From NCBI RefSeq assembly GCF_000783395.1, contig NZ_JSFK01000001.1, forward strand, positions 124,001 through 188,000: a stretch of DNA of 64,000 nucleotides, written 5' to 3'. The notes under the pieces are model-generated. The model saw only the letters and a program-made list of their open reading frames with translations, did no database searches and was not told where the DNA came from. The stretch comes from Pseudomonas chlororaphis (GTDB lineage: Bacteria > Pseudomonadota > Gammaproteobacteria > Pseudomonadales > Pseudomonadaceae). Both the position numbers and the translations under genes were made by a program. Shown piece by piece: positions 27,337 to 38,059 of the stretch; the first letter of the stretch is position 1, and each line of letters opens with the position of its first letter.

Positions 27337-27369
27337 GCGTAAAGGCTTTTAGTTTTGAGGGCTGCCCCT

Positions 27370-28815
27370 GTGACAAATGCAAAACGCTACGACAACTACA
27401 TCAACGGCGAATGGGTTGCCGGTGCCGATTACTCGGCCAACATCAACCCGTCCGAACTCAGCGACACCATCGGCGATTACGCCAAGGCTGACCTGACTCA
27501 GGTTCACGCCGCCATCGACGCCGCGCGCGCCGCGTTCCCGGCCTATTCGACTTCGGGTATCCAGGCCCGTCACGATTCGCTGGATAAAGTCGGAACTGAG
27601 ATTCTGGCTCGTCGCGAAGAGCTCGGCACCCTGCTGGCCCGGGAAGAGGGCAAGACCCTGCCCGAAGCCATCGGCGAAGTGACCCGCGCCGGCAACATCT
27701 TCAAGTTCTTCGCCGGTGAATGCCTGCGTCTGTCCGGCGACTACGTGCCGTCAGTGCGCCCGGGCGTCAATGTTGAAGTGACTCGCGAAGCGCTGGGTGT
27801 GGTCGGTCTGATCACCCCGTGGAACTTCCCGATCGCGATTCCTGCGTGGAAAATCGCCCCGGCGCTGGCCTACGGCAACTGCGTGGTGTTGAAACCGGCC
27901 GATCTGGTTCCGGGCTGCGCTTGGGCTCTGGCGGAAATCATCTCCCGCGCAGGCTTCCCGGCCGGTGTGTTCAACCTGGTGATGGGCAGCGGTCGCGTAG
28001 TCGGTGATGCACTGGTGCAGAGCCCGAAAGTCGATGGCATCAGCTTCACCGGTTCGGTCGGTGTGGGTCGTCAGATCGCGGTCAACTGTGTGTCGCGCCA
28101 GGCCAAAGTCCAGTTGGAAATGGGCGGCAAGAACCCGCAGATCATTCTCGACGACGCCGACCTCAAACAAGCGGTCGAGCTGTCGGTGCAGAGCGCGTTC
28201 TACTCCACCGGCCAGCGTTGCACCGCGTCGAGCCGCTTGATCGTCACTGCCGGGATTCACGACAAGTTCGTTGAAGCGATGGCCGAGCGCATGAAGTCGA
28301 TCAAGGTCGGCCACGCGCTGAAATCCGGCACCGACATCGGTCCGGTAGTTTCGCAAGCGCAGCTTGAGCAGGACATGAAGTACATCGACATCGGTCAGTC
28401 CGAAGGTGCGCGTCTGGTCAGCGGTGGCGGTCTGGTGACCTGCGACACCGAAGGCTACTTCCTCGCGCCAACGCTGTTTGCCGACAGTGAAGCGTCGATG
28501 CGCATCAGCCGTGAAGAGATCTTCGGCCCGGTGGCCAACATCGTTCGCGTGGCCGATTACGACGCGGCGCTGGCGATGGCCAACGACACCGAGTTCGGCC
28601 TGTCGGCGGGCATTGCGACCACCTCGCTGAAGTACGCCAACCACTTCAAACGTCATTCGCAAGCCGGGATGGTGATGGTCAATCTGCCGACCGCTGGCGT
28701 CGATTACCACGTTCCGTTCGGTGGCCGTAAAGGTTCATCCTATGGATCACGTGAGCAAGGCCGCTATGCGCAAGAGTTTTACACGGTTGTAAAAACTGCC
28801 TACATCGGATCGTAA
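27370..28815 (+). CDS. Alpha-ketoglutaric semialdehyde dehydrogenase
   Basis: A 481-aa aldehyde dehydrogenase with the general-base Glu in LEMGGKNPQ, the nucleophile Cys in GQRCTAS, and cofactor-loop TPWNFP. Its place after kdgD and its sequence point to oxidation of 2,5-dioxopentanoate to 2-oxoglutarate, the last step of galactarate and glucarate breakdown. GTG at 27370 is chosen because GAGGG lies 8 nt upstream; an in-frame TTG at 27355 overlaps that site. Confidence 0.92.
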   Translation: MTNAKRYDNYINGEWVAGADYSANINPSELSDTIGDYAKADLTQVHAAIDAARAAFPAYSTSGIQARHDSLDKVGTEILARREELGTLLAREEGKTLPEAIGEVTRAGNIFKFFAGECLRLSGDYVPSVRPGVNVEVTREALGVVGLITPWNFPIAIPAWKIAPALAYGNCVVLKPADLVPGCAWALAEIISRAGFPAGVFNLVMGSGRVVGDALVQSPKVDGISFTGSVGVGRQIAVNCVSRQAKVQLEMGGKNPQIILDDADLKQAVELSVQSAFYSTGQRCTASSRLIVTAGIHDKFVEAMAERMKSIKVGHALKSGTDIGPVVSQAQLEQDMKYIDIGQSEGARLVSGGGLVTCDTEGYFLAPTLFADSEASMRISREEIFGPVANIVRVADYDAALAMANDTEFGLSAGIATTSLKYANHFKRHSQAGMVMVNLPTAGVDYHVPFGGRKGSSYGSREQGRYAQEFYTVVKTAYIGS

Positions 28816-28914
28816 CCCGCTGCACCCGGGCCGGGCCTTCGCCTGAGGCCCTGCGCGGCACAAGACCAAAGAATGTTTTACCCGCATAAAAATAATCAGT
28901 GGGAGTACATCTAC

Positions 28915-30276
28915 ATGCAATCGTCCAAGCCGACTCACGTCCGCTATTTGATCCTGCTCATGCTGTTTCTGGTGACCACGATCAACTACGCCGACCGTGC
29001 CACGATCGCCATTGCCGGCTCCAGCCTGCAAAAAGATCTGGGCATCGACGCAGTCACCCTCGGCTACATCTTCTCCGCATTCGGTTGGGCCTACGTGGCC
29101 GGGCAAATTCCCGGTGGCTGGCTGCTCGATCGCTTCGGCTCGAAAAAAGTCTATGCCCTGAGCATTTTCACCTGGTCGCTGTTCACCGTGCTGCAAGGCT
29201 TTGTCGGTGAATTCGGCATGTCCACGGCCATCGTTGCGCTGTTCATGCTGCGCTTCCTCGTCGGTCTGGCTGAAGCGCCTTCGTTCCCCGGCAACGCGCG
29301 TATCGTCGCCGCATGGTTCCCGACCGCTGAACGCGGCACCGCTTCGGCGATCTTCAACTCGGCGCAATACTTTGCCACCGTGTTGTTCGCACCGCTGATG
29401 GGCTGGATCGTTTACTCCTTTGGCTGGGAGCACGTGTTTATCGTCATGGGGATTCTCGGGATCATCTTCTCGCTGGTCTGGCTGAAAGTGATCTACAGCC
29501 CGCGTGAACACCCGCGTATCAACGAAGCCGAGTTCAAACACATCGCTGAAAACGGCGGCATGGTCGACATGGATCAGAAGGGCAAAAAGTCCGACGGTCC
29601 GAAGTGGGATTACATCCGTCAGCTCCTGACCAACCGCATGATGCTCGGCGTGTATCTGGGCCAGTACTGCATCAACGGCATCACCTATTTCTTCCTGACC
29701 TGGTTCCCGGTGTATCTGGTGCAAGAGCGTGGCATGACCATTCTCAAAGCTGGTTTCATCGCCTCGTTGCCGGCAATCTGCGGCTTTATCGGCGGCGTAC
29801 TTGGCGGGGTGATTTCCGACTACCTGCTGCGCAAAGGCCACTCGCTGACCTTCGCGCGCAAAGCGCCGATCATTGCCGGCCTGCTGGTTTCCAGCAGCAT
29901 CGTTGCCTGCAACTATGTTGAAGTGGAATGGATGGTGGTTGGCTTCATGGCCCTGGCCTTCTTTGGCAAAGGCGTTGGCGCACTGGGTTGGGCGGTGGTT
30001 TCCGACACCTCGCCAAAACAGATCGCCGGTCTGAGCGGTGGCCTGTTCAACACTTTCGGCAACATCGCTTCGATCACCACGCCGATCGTGATTGGCTACA
30101 TCATCAGCTCCACCGGTTCGTTCAAATGGGCGCTGGTGTTCGTCGGTGCCAACGCACTGGTCGCGGTGTTCAGCTATCTGGTCATCGTTGGCCCGATCAA
30201 ACGTGTGGTACTCAAAGAGCCACCAACCAATGGCGGTGTTGAAGCCAGCGGTAAATTGTCCCAAGCGCATTCCTGA
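28915..30276 (+). CDS. gudP: Galactarate/glucarate MFS permease (GudP type)
   Basis: A 453-aa transporter of the anion:cation symporter MFS group (12 helices, first helix [20 protein letters not shown], loop signature [13 protein letters not shown]). GudP/GarP of E. coli and this family take up D-glucarate and galactarate by proton symport. ATG at 28915 has GGGAG 7 nt upstream; an upstream ATG at 28873 is less likely. It lies between the dehydrogenase and garD, which supports the substrate. Confidence 0.88.
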   Translation: MQSSKPTHVRYLILLMLFLVTTINYADRATIAIAGSSLQKDLGIDAVTLGYIFSAFGWAYVAGQIPGGWLLDRFGSKKVYALSIFTWSLFTVLQGFVGEFGMSTAIVALFMLRFLVGLAEAPSFPGNARIVAAWFPTAERGTASAIFNSAQYFATVLFAPLMGWIVYSFGWEHVFIVMGILGIIFSLVWLKVIYSPREHPRINEAEFKHIAENGGMVDMDQKGKKSDGPKWDYIRQLLTNRMMLGVYLGQYCINGITYFFLTWFPVYLVQERGMTILKAGFIASLPAICGFIGGVLGGVISDYLLRKGHSLTFARKAPIIAGLLVSSSIVACNYVEVEWMVVGFMALAFFGKGVGALGWAVVSDTSPKQIAGLSGGLFNTFGNIASITTPIVIGYIISSTGSFKWALVFVGANALVAVFSYLVIVGPIKRVVLKEPPTNGGVEASGKLSQAHS

Positions 30277-30287
30277 GGAGCGGCGTC

Positions 30288-31841
30288 ATGCAGTTGATTG
30301 AACATTCCGACTCGCCGCGCCACATCCGCCTGCACGAGCGGGACAATGTGGTGGTCGTGGTCAACGACCAGGGCGCCCCGGCCGGCACTGAATTTGCCGA
30401 TGGCCTGGTGACGCTGGAATTTGTGCCGCAGAGCCACAAGGTCACTCTGGAAGACATTCCCGAGGGCGGCGAGGTGATTCGCTACGGTCAGGTGATTGGC
30501 TACGCATTGCAGCCGATTCGCCGTGGCAGTTGGGTCAAGGAAGATCAACTGCGCATGCCGACTGCGCCGCCGCTGGACAGCTTGCCGCTGTCCACCGACG
30601 TGCCGGACGCGCAGGCACCGCTGGAAGGCTTCACCTTCGAGGGTTATCGCAACGCTGACGGTACCGTCGGCACGCGCAATATTCTCGGTATCACCACCAC
30701 GGTGCAGTGCGTCACCGGCGTGCTTGATCACGCGGTAAAACGCATCAAGGAAGAACTGCTGCCGAAGTACCCGCACGTCGATGACGTGGTGGCGCTGACT
30801 CATAGCTATGGCTGCGGTGTGGCGATTACCGCCACCGACGCCTACATCCCGATTCGTACCGTGCGCAATCTGGCGCGCAACCCGAATCTCGGTGGTGAGG
30901 CGTTGGTGATCAGCCTCGGCTGCGAGAAATTGCAGGCCGGGCAGGTCATGCACGAGGACGATGCTTCGGTGGATCTCAGCGATCCGTGGCTGTATCGCTT
31001 GCAGGATTCCAGTCACGGTTTCACCGAGATGATCGAGCAGATCATGGAACTGGCTGAAGTCCGTCTGAAGAAACTCGACCAGCGCCGCCGCGAGACCGTG
31101 CCGGCATCCGAGCTGATTCTCGGCATGCAGTGCGGCGGCAGCGATGCGTTCTCCGGGATCACCGCCAACCCGGCGCTGGGTTATGCCTCGGACTTGTTGT
31201 TGCGTGCAGGGGCGACGGTGATGTTTTCCGAAGTCACCGAAGTGCGTGATGCGATTTATTTGCTGACTTCACGGGCCGAAAGCAAAACCGTTGCCGAGGA
31301 ATTGGTGCGTGAGATGGACTGGTACGACCGATACCTGGCCAAGGGTGAAGCGGATCGCAGCGCCAACACCACGCCGGGCAACAAGAAGGGCGGACTGTCG
31401 AACATTGTCGAGAAGTCGCTGGGTTCGATCGTCAAATCCGGCAGCAGCGCGATCAACGGCGTGCTCGGCCCGGGCGAACGCTTCAAGCAGAAGGGGCTGA
31501 TTTTCTGTGCGACCCCGGCGAGTGATTTTGTCTGCGGGACGTTGCAATTGGCGGCGGGGATGAATCTGCATGTGTTCACTACCGGGCGGGGTACGCCGTA
31601 CGGTTTGGCGATGGCGCCGGTGGTGAAGGTCTCGACGCGCACGGAGCTGGCGCAGCGCTGGCCGGATCTGATCGATATCGACGCCGGGCGCATTGCTACC
31701 GGGCGCGCGACCATCCAGGAGTTGGGTTGGGAGTTGTTTCACTATTACCTGGATGTTGCCAGCGGCAAGCAGCAGACGTGGGCGGAGAAGCACAAGCTGC
31801 ATAACGACATTACGTTGTTCAATCCGGCACCGATTACTTGA
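30288..31841 (+). CDS. garD: Galactarate dehydratase
   Basis: A 517-aa UxaA/GarD-family enzyme: N-terminal SAF-like domain (about 1-90) and a C-terminal altronate/galactarate dehydratase domain ([45 protein letters not shown]). It dehydrates galactarate to 5-dehydro-4-deoxy-D-glucarate, the KdgD substrate. GAGG lies just upstream and it starts 11 bp after gudP, so they are co-transcribed. A separate glucarate dehydratase (gudD) is not in the window. Confidence 0.93.
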   Translation: MQLIEHSDSPRHIRLHERDNVVVVVNDQGAPAGTEFADGLVTLEFVPQSHKVTLEDIPEGGEVIRYGQVIGYALQPIRRGSWVKEDQLRMPTAPPLDSLPLSTDVPDAQAPLEGFTFEGYRNADGTVGTRNILGITTTVQCVTGVLDHAVKRIKEELLPKYPHVDDVVALTHSYGCGVAITATDAYIPIRTVRNLARNPNLGGEALVISLGCEKLQAGQVMHEDDASVDLSDPWLYRLQDSSHGFTEMIEQIMELAEVRLKKLDQRRRETVPASELILGMQCGGSDAFSGITANPALGYASDLLLRAGATVMFSEVTEVRDAIYLLTSRAESKTVAEELVREMDWYDRYLAKGEADRSANTTPGNKKGGLSNIVEKSLGSIVKSGSSAINGVLGPGERFKQKGLIFCATPASDFVCGTLQLAAGMNLHVFTTGRGTPYGLAMAPVVKVSTRTELAQRWPDLIDIDAGRIATGRATIQELGWELFHYYLDVASGKQQTWAEKHKLHNDITLFNPAPIT

Positions 31842-31856
31842 TGTGTGATCGGCTTG

Positions 31857-32033
31857 CCCTCACCCCAGCCCTCTCCCGGAGGGAGAGGGGGCCGACCGAG
31901 TTGTCTGGCGCTATACATCGACCTGAAATACCGAGTTGATTATGGATTCAGCGAAGTCATTTCAGGTCGATGGATTTCTGCAATATCCCGCGATCGGTCC
32001 CCTCTCCCTCGGGGAGAGGGTTAGGGTGAGGGG
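31857..32033. repeat. Inverted element related to the 111-bp repeat
   Basis: CCCTCACCCCAGCCCTCTCCC at the left and the complementary GGGAGAGGGTTAGGGTGAGG at the right frame about 130 bp that include ATTTCAGGTCG..CGGTCCCCTCTCCC. It has the same arms as the tandem array at 18273-18642 but only one unit. Confidence 0.8.
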
Positions 32034-32083
32034 CTTTTGCTTTATCATTGGCCCCTAACGACGCTCACCCAAGGCTCCCCGGC

Positions 32084-33025
32084 ATGCTGGCAATCTTCCT
32101 CGAAACCCTGAACATCACCGCGCCGGTGTTTGCCATGCTGTTTCTCGGTGTGCTGCTCAAACGCATCGACTGGATCAACGACAACTTCATCCACACGGCC
32201 TCGTCGCTGGTGTTCAACGTCACCATGCCGGCGTTGCTGTTCCTCGGCATTCTGCATGCCGACCTGCACGCCGCACTGCAACCGTCCCTGCTGATCTACT
32301 TCTCCCTCGCCACGCTGGTGAGCTTTGCCGTGGCTTGGGGATGGGCGATTTTCAAATGCCCGCGTGAAGATCGCGGCATTTACACCCAAGGCGCGTTTCG
32401 CGGCAATAACGGTGTGATCGGTCTGGCGCTGGCGGCGAGCATGTACGGCGATTACGGGATTTCCCTCGGGGCGATTCTCGCGGCGCTGGTGATCCTGTTC
32501 TACAACACGCTGTCGACCATCGTGCTGGCGGTGTACAGCCCGGTGATCAAGTCTGATCCGTGGAGCATCTGCAAAAGCGTGTTCAGCAATCCGCTGATCA
32601 TCAGCGTGATCGCAGCGGCGCCGTTTGCCTATTTCAAGATTGGTTTGCCGGGGTGGCTGGAGACGTCCGGTCAGTATCTGGCGCAGACCACATTACCGCT
32701 GGCGCTGATCTGCATTGGCGGCACGCTGTCACTGGCAGCGTTGCGCAAGAGCGGCAGCATGGCGCTCAGCTCCAGTCTGGTGAAGATGATCGGTTTGCCT
32801 GTGCTGGCGACGCTGGGGGCTTGGTTGTGGGGCTTTCGCGGCGCGGAACTGGGGATTCTGTTTCTGTATTTTGGCAGCCCGACGGCGGCGGCAAGTTTCG
32901 TCATGGCCCGCGCGGCGCAGGGCAATCATGAACTGGCGGCGGCGATTATCGTGATGACCACGTTGATGGCGGCGATTACCACCAATGTCGGGATCTTTGT
33001 TTTGCAGTGGGGTGGGTGGATCTAG
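32084..33025 (+). CDS. AEC (auxin efflux carrier) family transporter
   Basis: A 313-aa membrane protein of the AEC/permease family with about ten helices in two inverted halves (APVFAMLFLGVLLKRIDWIN, FNVTMPALLFLGIL; second half LIISVIAAAPFAYFKIGLP, TTLPLALICIGGTLS). Bacterial members carry malate or malonate or are unassigned. ATG 32084 gives the usual first helix; the frame runs back to a TTG at 32048. Substrate unknown. Confidence 0.85.
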   Translation: MLAIFLETLNITAPVFAMLFLGVLLKRIDWINDNFIHTASSLVFNVTMPALLFLGILHADLHAALQPSLLIYFSLATLVSFAVAWGWAIFKCPREDRGIYTQGAFRGNNGVIGLALAASMYGDYGISLGAILAALVILFYNTLSTIVLAVYSPVIKSDPWSICKSVFSNPLIISVIAAAPFAYFKIGLPGWLETSGQYLAQTTLPLALICIGGTLSLAALRKSGSMALSSSLVKMIGLPVLATLGAWLWGFRGAELGILFLYFGSPTAAASFVMARAAQGNHELAAAIIVMTTLMAAITTNVGIFVLQWGGWI

Positions 33026-33054
33026 CCTGAATCTTGGGTTGCTCTCCCGGGCCT

Positions 33055-33123
33055 CTTCGCGAGCAAGCTCGCTCCCACATTTGAAATGCATTCCAATGTG
33101 GGAGCGAGCTTGCTCGCGAAGGC
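33055..33123. repeat. REP doublet
   Basis: Inverted pair of TTCGCGAGCAAGCTCGCTCC (AAGC variant), between the convergent AEC gene and the PcaC-like gene. Confidence 0.9.
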
Positions 33124-33133
33124 GTCAGTTCAA

Positions 33134-33514
33134 TCACTCAGGCTTCTGGTAGGTATCGATCACTTCCTGCGCCGCGCGAAACGCATCGATCGCCGCCGGC
33201 ACGCCGGCATACACCGCGCAATGCAGCAACGCCTCACGAATCTCGTCCACGGTGCAGCCATTGTTCAGCGCACCGCGCACATGGCCTTTCAACTCTTGTG
33301 GGCACTTCAATGCGGTCAGCGCTGCAAGAGTAATCAGGCTGCGAGTCTTCAACGGCAGACCTTCACGATTCCACACGCCACCCCAGGCATGTTCATTGAC
33401 GAAATCCTGCAAGGGTTGAGTGAACTCGGTGGCATTGCCCAAAGCGCGATCAACAAACGCATCGCCCATTACCTGGCGGCGGACTTCAACCCCGGACTTC
33501 TTCGATTCGGTCAT
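33134..33514 (-). CDS. Carboxymuconolactone decarboxylase family protein (PcaC-like)
   Basis: A 126-aa CMD-domain protein with GHVRGALNNGCTVDEIREALLH and AVYAGVPAAIDAF, which is close to gamma-carboxymuconolactone decarboxylase PcaC. No other pca gene is present, so it may be a general CMD-family protein rather than the pathway enzyme. ATG 33514 has GAGGG upstream and overlaps the stop of the Ca/Na antiporter (ATGA). Confidence 0.8.
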   Translation of the reverse strand: MTESKKSGVEVRRQVMGDAFVDRALGNATEFTQPLQDFVNEHAWGGVWNREGLPLKTRSLITLAALTALKCPQELKGHVRGALNNGCTVDEIREALLHCAVYAGVPAAIDAFRAAQEVIDTYQKPE

Positions 33515-34572
33515 GGCATATCCCTCTTGTGGTGTTGGCGGCGCCAAGCGCGGATCGACGTGAACAGCAGAAACGTCAACAGCGTCGGCAGGACATAAAA
33601 CAGCATCAGCCGCTCAAGCTTGCCGGCCAGTGGCATGCCGGTGGTGAACGACACCACGTGCAGCCCGTATGCCAAATACAAACCGAGCAACAGCAAACCT
33701 TCCGCGCGGGTCACGCGGTAGCCGGAATAGAACACCGGCAGGCACAACGCGGCGACGCCAAGCATCACTGGCAGGTCGAAATCCAGTGCGTTCGGCGACA
33801 CCGACAGCGGCGTCGGCGCGATCAACGCCGTGAGGCCGAGCACGCCGAGCAGGTTGAACAGGTTGGCACCGATCACGTTGCCGACGGCAATATCCCGTTG
33901 CCCGCGCAGTGCGGCGATCAGCGAGGTCGCCAGTTCCGGCAGCGAGGTGCCGACAGCGACAACGGTCAGGCCAATGACACGCTCGGAAAATCCAAGATCA
34001 GTTGCCACCACCACGGCAGCTCCGAGCAAAAGGTGCCCGGCAAATACCAGCATCGCCAAACCGACGATGATCATCAGCGAACTGCCGATCCACGAGGCTT
34101 GGGGTGTTTCAACGCGCTCCGTATGCGGTCGCGTCGAGTGCCGTGACTGGCGCAATAGCAAGCCGAGATACAGCGCCAATGCGGCCAACAACAGGATGCC
34201 GTCGAAGCGCCCGATCTCTTCATTCCAGGCCAATACAAACACCAGCAGGCTGGCGCCGATCATCAGCGGAATATCCAGCCGCACCAGTTGCCGCGAGACA
34301 CGCAGAGGAATGATCAGCGCTGACAAGCCGAGGGTGACGAGGATGTTGAAGATGCTGCTGCCGACCACGCTGCCGACCGCGATGTCGGGGTTGTGCGCCA
34401 GTGCTGCTTGCAGGCTGACGGCCATTTGCGGCGCACTGCTGCCGAGGGCAACGATGGTCAGGCCGATGATCAGCGGCCGCACATGCAGGCGCGCTGCCAG
34501 ACGCACCGCCGCACGCACCATCAGTTCGGCGCCGAAGATCAGCAGGCACAGGCCGGCGAGCAGTTCGATCAC
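33511..34572 (-). CDS. Calcium/sodium antiporter (CaCA family)
   Basis: A 353-aa ten-helix antiporter (YrbG type) with two inverted alpha repeats. The second is canonical (VAVGTSLPELATS, Glu213; GANLFNLLGVLG). The first reads VALGSSAPQMAVS, so the usual Glu of GTSxPE is Gln49. That residue binds Ca in NCX_Mj, so ion selectivity may differ. Start codon is GTG. Its stop overlaps the PcaC-like gene by 4 bases; the two are probably co-transcribed. Confidence 0.87.
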   Translation of the reverse strand: MIELLAGLCLLIFGAELMVRAAVRLAARLHVRPLIIGLTIVALGSSAPQMAVSLQAALAHNPDIAVGSVVGSSIFNILVTLGLSALIIPLRVSRQLVRLDIPLMIGASLLVFVLAWNEEIGRFDGILLLAALALYLGLLLRQSRHSTRPHTERVETPQASWIGSSLMIIVGLAMLVFAGHLLLGAAVVVATDLGFSERVIGLTVVAVGTSLPELATSLIAALRGQRDIAVGNVIGANLFNLLGVLGLTALIAPTPLSVSPNALDFDLPVMLGVAALCLPVFYSGYRVTRAEGLLLLGLYLAYGLHVVSFTTGMPLAGKLERLMLFYVLPTLLTFLLFTSIRAWRRQHHKRDMP

Positions 34573-34618
34573 GCTGAGCAGGGGTAAGTCGGCTAGTCCG
34601 AAAATGGTCAGCGCTCCA

Positions 34619-34990
34619 TCAGTCGAGGGCCTGCACGCGAACCCGTGCGGTGCCGCTGCGCAGCATGCCGAGCTGTTCGGCGGCCTCGCGGGAGACGTCG
34701 ATCAGGCGCCCGCGCGTGTGCGGGCCACGGTCGTTGATGCGAACTACGACGGACTCATCGTTTTTCAGGTTGGTGACCTTCACCCGTGTGCCGAAGGGTA
34801 ACTGGCGATGGGCGGCGGTCAGGGAATTCTGGTTGAACGGCTCGCCACTGGCGGTGCGTTTACCGTGGTGCTTGGCACCGTAATAGGAGGCGACGCCGGT
34901 CTGGTCGTAACCGTGCGGGTCGATGGTGTCGGTGCTGGCGCAACCGGCCAGCAAGGAGAGCAGGGCGCAGGCGCCGAGCAGACGTTTCAT
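34619..34990 (-). CDS. RlpA-like septal ring lipoprotein (short form)
   Basis: A 123-aa lipoprotein: signal peptide with lipobox LLAGC (Cys17) and a single double-psi beta-barrel domain (GVASYYGAKHHGKRTASGE, VVVRINDRGPHTRGRLIDVS). Full-length RlpA has a C-terminal SPOR domain and is a lytic transglycosylase at the septum; here the SPOR domain is absent. It keeps the conserved DRGP motif. It lies 46 bp before the antiporter gene in transcription order. Confidence 0.85.
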   Translation of the reverse strand: MKRLLGACALLSLLAGCASTDTIDPHGYDQTGVASYYGAKHHGKRTASGEPFNQNSLTAAHRQLPFGTRVKVTNLKNDESVVVRINDRGPHTRGRLIDVSREAAEQLGMLRSGTARVRVQALD

Positions 34991-35006
34991 TCAGATACTC
35001 CAAAGT

Positions 35007-35115
35007 GATCGTTCCCACGCTCCAGCGTGGGAATGCATCCCGTGACGCTCTGCGTCACACCGCAATGGACGCGGAGCGTCCGGGGCGGCATTCCCACGCA
35101 GAGCGTGGGAACGAT
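35007..35115. repeat. Inverted repeat element of a third type
   Basis: GATCGTTCCCACGCTCCAGC at the left and GAGCGTGGGAACGATC at the right, with inner inverted arms (GACGCTCTGCGTC, GGACGCGGAGCGTCC). This is a common Pseudomonas dispersed element as far as I recall. It lies between the RlpA-like gene and gatB. Confidence 0.8.
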
Positions 35116-35135
35116 CCCCGAGCGCGGGGCCGGAA

Positions 35136-36581
35136 TCAGCCTTCGAGCTTGCTTTTCAGCAGTTCGTTCACTTGCTGCGGGTTGGCTTTGCCTTTCGACG
35201 CTTTCATCGCCTGACCGACAAAGAAGCCGAACATCTTGCCGCGCTTGGCTTCATCCGCCGCACGATATTGTTCAACCTGCTCGGCGTTGGCCGCGAGCAT
35301 TTCGTCCAGCACCGCCGAGATCGCGCCGCTGTCGGTGACTTGCTTCAGACCGCGTTTTTCGATGATCTCGTCCGCGCTGCCTTCGCCGTTGGCCATCGCT
35401 TCGAACACCACTTTGGCAATCTTGCCTGAGATGGTGTTGTCCTTGATGCGCTGCAGCATGCCGCCCAACAGTTCAGCCGAAACCGGAGACTCGTCGATGT
35501 CCACGCCTTGCTTGTTGAGCAGGCTGCCCAACTCGACCATCACCCAGTTCGCCGCCAGTTTGGCGTCGCCGCCGATGGCTGCGACTTTCTCGAAGTAGTC
35601 CGCTTGCTCACGGCTGGTGGCCAGCACGTTGGCGTCGTACGCCGACAGACCGAACTGGCTCTGGAAGCGCTCGCGTTTTTGCGGTGGCAGTTCCGGCAGG
35701 GTGGCGCGCACCTCGCCAAGGAACGACTCTTCGATGACCACCGGCAGCAGATCCGGATCGGGGAAGTAACGGTAATCGTTGGCTTCCTCTTTCGAACGCA
35801 TCGGACGGGTCTCGTCCTTGTTCGGATCATACAGACGGGTCTGCTGGATCACTTTGCCGCCGTCTTCGATCAGCTCGATCTGACGCTGGATCTCGGAGTT
35901 GATCGCCTTCTCGATGAAGCGGAACGAGTTGACGTTCTTGATCTCGCAACGCGTGCCGAATTCAACCTGGCCTTTCGGACGGATCGACACGTTGCAGTCG
36001 CAACGCAGCGAGCCTTCGGCCATGTTGCCGTCGCAAATACCCAGATAACGTACCAGCGCGTGGATCGCCTTGACGTAAGCCACGGCTTCCTTGGCGCTGC
36101 GCATGTCCGGCTCGGAAACGATTTCCAGCAGCGGCGTGCCGGCACGGTTCAGGTCGATGCCAGTGGCGCCGTTGAATTCTTCGTGCAGGCTCTTGCCGGC
36201 GTCTTCTTCCAGGTGCGCGCGGGTGATGCCGACACGTTTGACCGTGCCGTCTTCGAGGGCGATGTCCAGGTGGCCCTTACCGACGATCGGCAATTCCATC
36301 TGGCTGATCTGGTAGCCCTTCGGCAGGTCCGGGTAGAAGTAGTTTTTACGGGCGAACACGTTGTGCTGACCGATCTCGGCGTCAATCGCCAGACCGAACA
36401 TCACTGCCATACGCACGGCTTCCTGGTTCAGCACAGGCAGAACGCCGGGCATGCCCAGGTCGATCAGGCTGGCCTGAGTATTCGGCTCGGAACCGAATGT
36501 GGTGGAACTACCGGAAAAGATTTTCGACCGGGTAGTGAGCTGAGTGTGAATCTCCAGCCCGATCACGACTTCCCATTGCAT
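35136..36581 (-). CDS. gatB: Aspartyl/glutamyl-tRNA amidotransferase subunit B
   Basis: A 481-aa GatB with the N-terminal [15 protein letters not shown], the GatB signature ([16 protein letters not shown]) and a C-terminal tRNA-binding YqeY-like domain. It supplies the kinase part that activates Glu-tRNA(Gln) or Asp-tRNA(Asn) for amidation. ATG 36581 has GAGGAG upstream; the longer frame is upstream overlap. Together with gatA and gatC it forms one cluster; gatA ends 10 bp before. Confidence 0.96.
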   Translation of the reverse strand: MQWEVVIGLEIHTQLTTRSKIFSGSSTTFGSEPNTQASLIDLGMPGVLPVLNQEAVRMAVMFGLAIDAEIGQHNVFARKNYFYPDLPKGYQISQMELPIVGKGHLDIALEDGTVKRVGITRAHLEEDAGKSLHEEFNGATGIDLNRAGTPLLEIVSEPDMRSAKEAVAYVKAIHALVRYLGICDGNMAEGSLRCDCNVSIRPKGQVEFGTRCEIKNVNSFRFIEKAINSEIQRQIELIEDGGKVIQQTRLYDPNKDETRPMRSKEEANDYRYFPDPDLLPVVIEESFLGEVRATLPELPPQKRERFQSQFGLSAYDANVLATSREQADYFEKVAAIGGDAKLAANWVMVELGSLLNKQGVDIDESPVSAELLGGMLQRIKDNTISGKIAKVVFEAMANGEGSADEIIEKRGLKQVTDSGAISAVLDEMLAANAEQVEQYRAADEAKRGKMFGFFVGQAMKASKGKANPQQVNELLKSKLEG

Positions 36582-36591
36582 GTGTGTCTCC

Positions 36592-38043
36592 TCAGAAGCC
36601 GGTTGGGGTGCGGGTGTGCCAGTCAGTGTTGAGCTGATACTGGTGGGCAACGTTCAACAGGCGACCTTCCTGGAAATACGGCGCGAGCAACTGCACGCCC
36701 ACCGGCAGACCGTTGACAAAACCGGCCGGCATCGACAGGCCCGGCAGGCCCGCGAGGTTGGCGGTGATGGTGTAGACGTCTTCCAGATAGGCAGCGACCG
36801 GGTCGCTGTTCTTGGCGCCGAGTTTCCAGGCCGGGTTCGGCGTGGTCGGGCCGAGGATGATGTCGACTTCATTAAAGGCAGCCATGAAATCGTTCTTCAC
36901 CAGGCGACGGATCTTCTGCGCTTTCAGGTAGTAGGCGTCGTAGTAACCGGCGGACAGCGCATACGCACCGACCATGATCCGGCGCTGGACTTCCGGGCCG
37001 AAGCCTTCGCCACGGGAGCGCTTGTACAGGTCGATCAGGTCTTTCGGTTGCTCGCAGCGATGGCCGAAACGCACGCCGTCGAAACGCGACAGGTTCGAAG
37101 AAGCTTCTGCTGGCGCGATCACGTAGTACGCAGGAATCGCGTGCTGCATGTTCGGCAGGCTGATTTCCTTGATCACCGCACCGAGCTTCTGCAGCTCTTT
37201 AATGCTGTTCTGGATCAGCTCGGCGATGCGCGGGTCGAGACCGGCGCTGAAGTATTCCTTCGGCACACCGATGCGCAGACCTTGCAGCGAATCGCCCAGG
37301 CTTGCGGAGTAATCCGGCACTGGCTCATCGATGCTGGTGGAGTCGTTCTGATCGAATCCAGCCATGCCTTGCAACAAAATTGCGCAGTCTTCGGCCGTGC
37401 GCGCCAACGGGCCGCCCTGATCGAGACTGGAGGCGTAAGCGATCATGCCCCAGCGCGAAACGCGACCGTAGGTCGGTTTCAGGCCGGTGAGGTTGGTGAA
37501 TGCCGCCGGCTGACGAATCGAACCGCCGGTGTCGGTGGCCGTCGCCGCTGGTAACAGACGAGCGGCAACCGCCGCCGCCGAACCGCCGGACGAACCGCCA
37601 GGCACGTGTTCCAGGTTCCACGGGTTTTTCACCGCGCCGTACCAGCTCGACTCGTTGGCCGAACCCATGGCGAATTCGTCCATGTTGGTCTTGCCCAGGG
37701 TCACGGCACCGGCAGCCGCCAGTTTCGCGACCACGGTTGCGTCGTACGGGGCTTTGAAGTTGTCGAGCATCTTCGAGCCGCAGCTGGTGCGTATGCCCTG
37801 AGTGCAGAACAGGTCTTTGTGAGCGATCGGCGCGCCGAGCAGGGCGCCGCTCTCACCGTTGGCGCGGCGGGCATCGGCGGCTTTCGCCTGCTCGAGGGCC
37901 AGCTCTTCGGTGAGGCTGATGAAACTGTTGAGCTGCGGATCAAGCTGGGTGATGCGCGCCAGCAGGACTTTGGTCAGCTCTTCGGAGGAAAACTTTTTAT
38001 CGGCGAGACCGCGGGCGATCTCGGCCAGAGTCATTTGATGCAT
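36592..38043 (-). CDS. gatA: Aspartyl/glutamyl-tRNA amidotransferase subunit A
   Basis: A 483-aa amidase with the Ser-cisSer-Lys triad: Lys in IAHKDLF, the cis-Ser and nucleophile in [14 protein letters not shown] and TDTGGSIR. It releases ammonia from glutamine for GatB. Start ATG 38043 has AAAGAG upstream. Middle gene of the gatCAB cluster. Confidence 0.97.
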   Translation of the reverse strand: MHQMTLAEIARGLADKKFSSEELTKVLLARITQLDPQLNSFISLTEELALEQAKAADARRANGESGALLGAPIAHKDLFCTQGIRTSCGSKMLDNFKAPYDATVVAKLAAAGAVTLGKTNMDEFAMGSANESSWYGAVKNPWNLEHVPGGSSGGSAAAVAARLLPAATATDTGGSIRQPAAFTNLTGLKPTYGRVSRWGMIAYASSLDQGGPLARTAEDCAILLQGMAGFDQNDSTSIDEPVPDYSASLGDSLQGLRIGVPKEYFSAGLDPRIAELIQNSIKELQKLGAVIKEISLPNMQHAIPAYYVIAPAEASSNLSRFDGVRFGHRCEQPKDLIDLYKRSRGEGFGPEVQRRIMVGAYALSAGYYDAYYLKAQKIRRLVKNDFMAAFNEVDIILGPTTPNPAWKLGAKNSDPVAAYLEDVYTITANLAGLPGLSMPAGFVNGLPVGVQLLAPYFQEGRLLNVAHQYQLNTDWHTRTPTGF

Positions 38044-38059
38044 TGCAGGCTCTTTCCCT

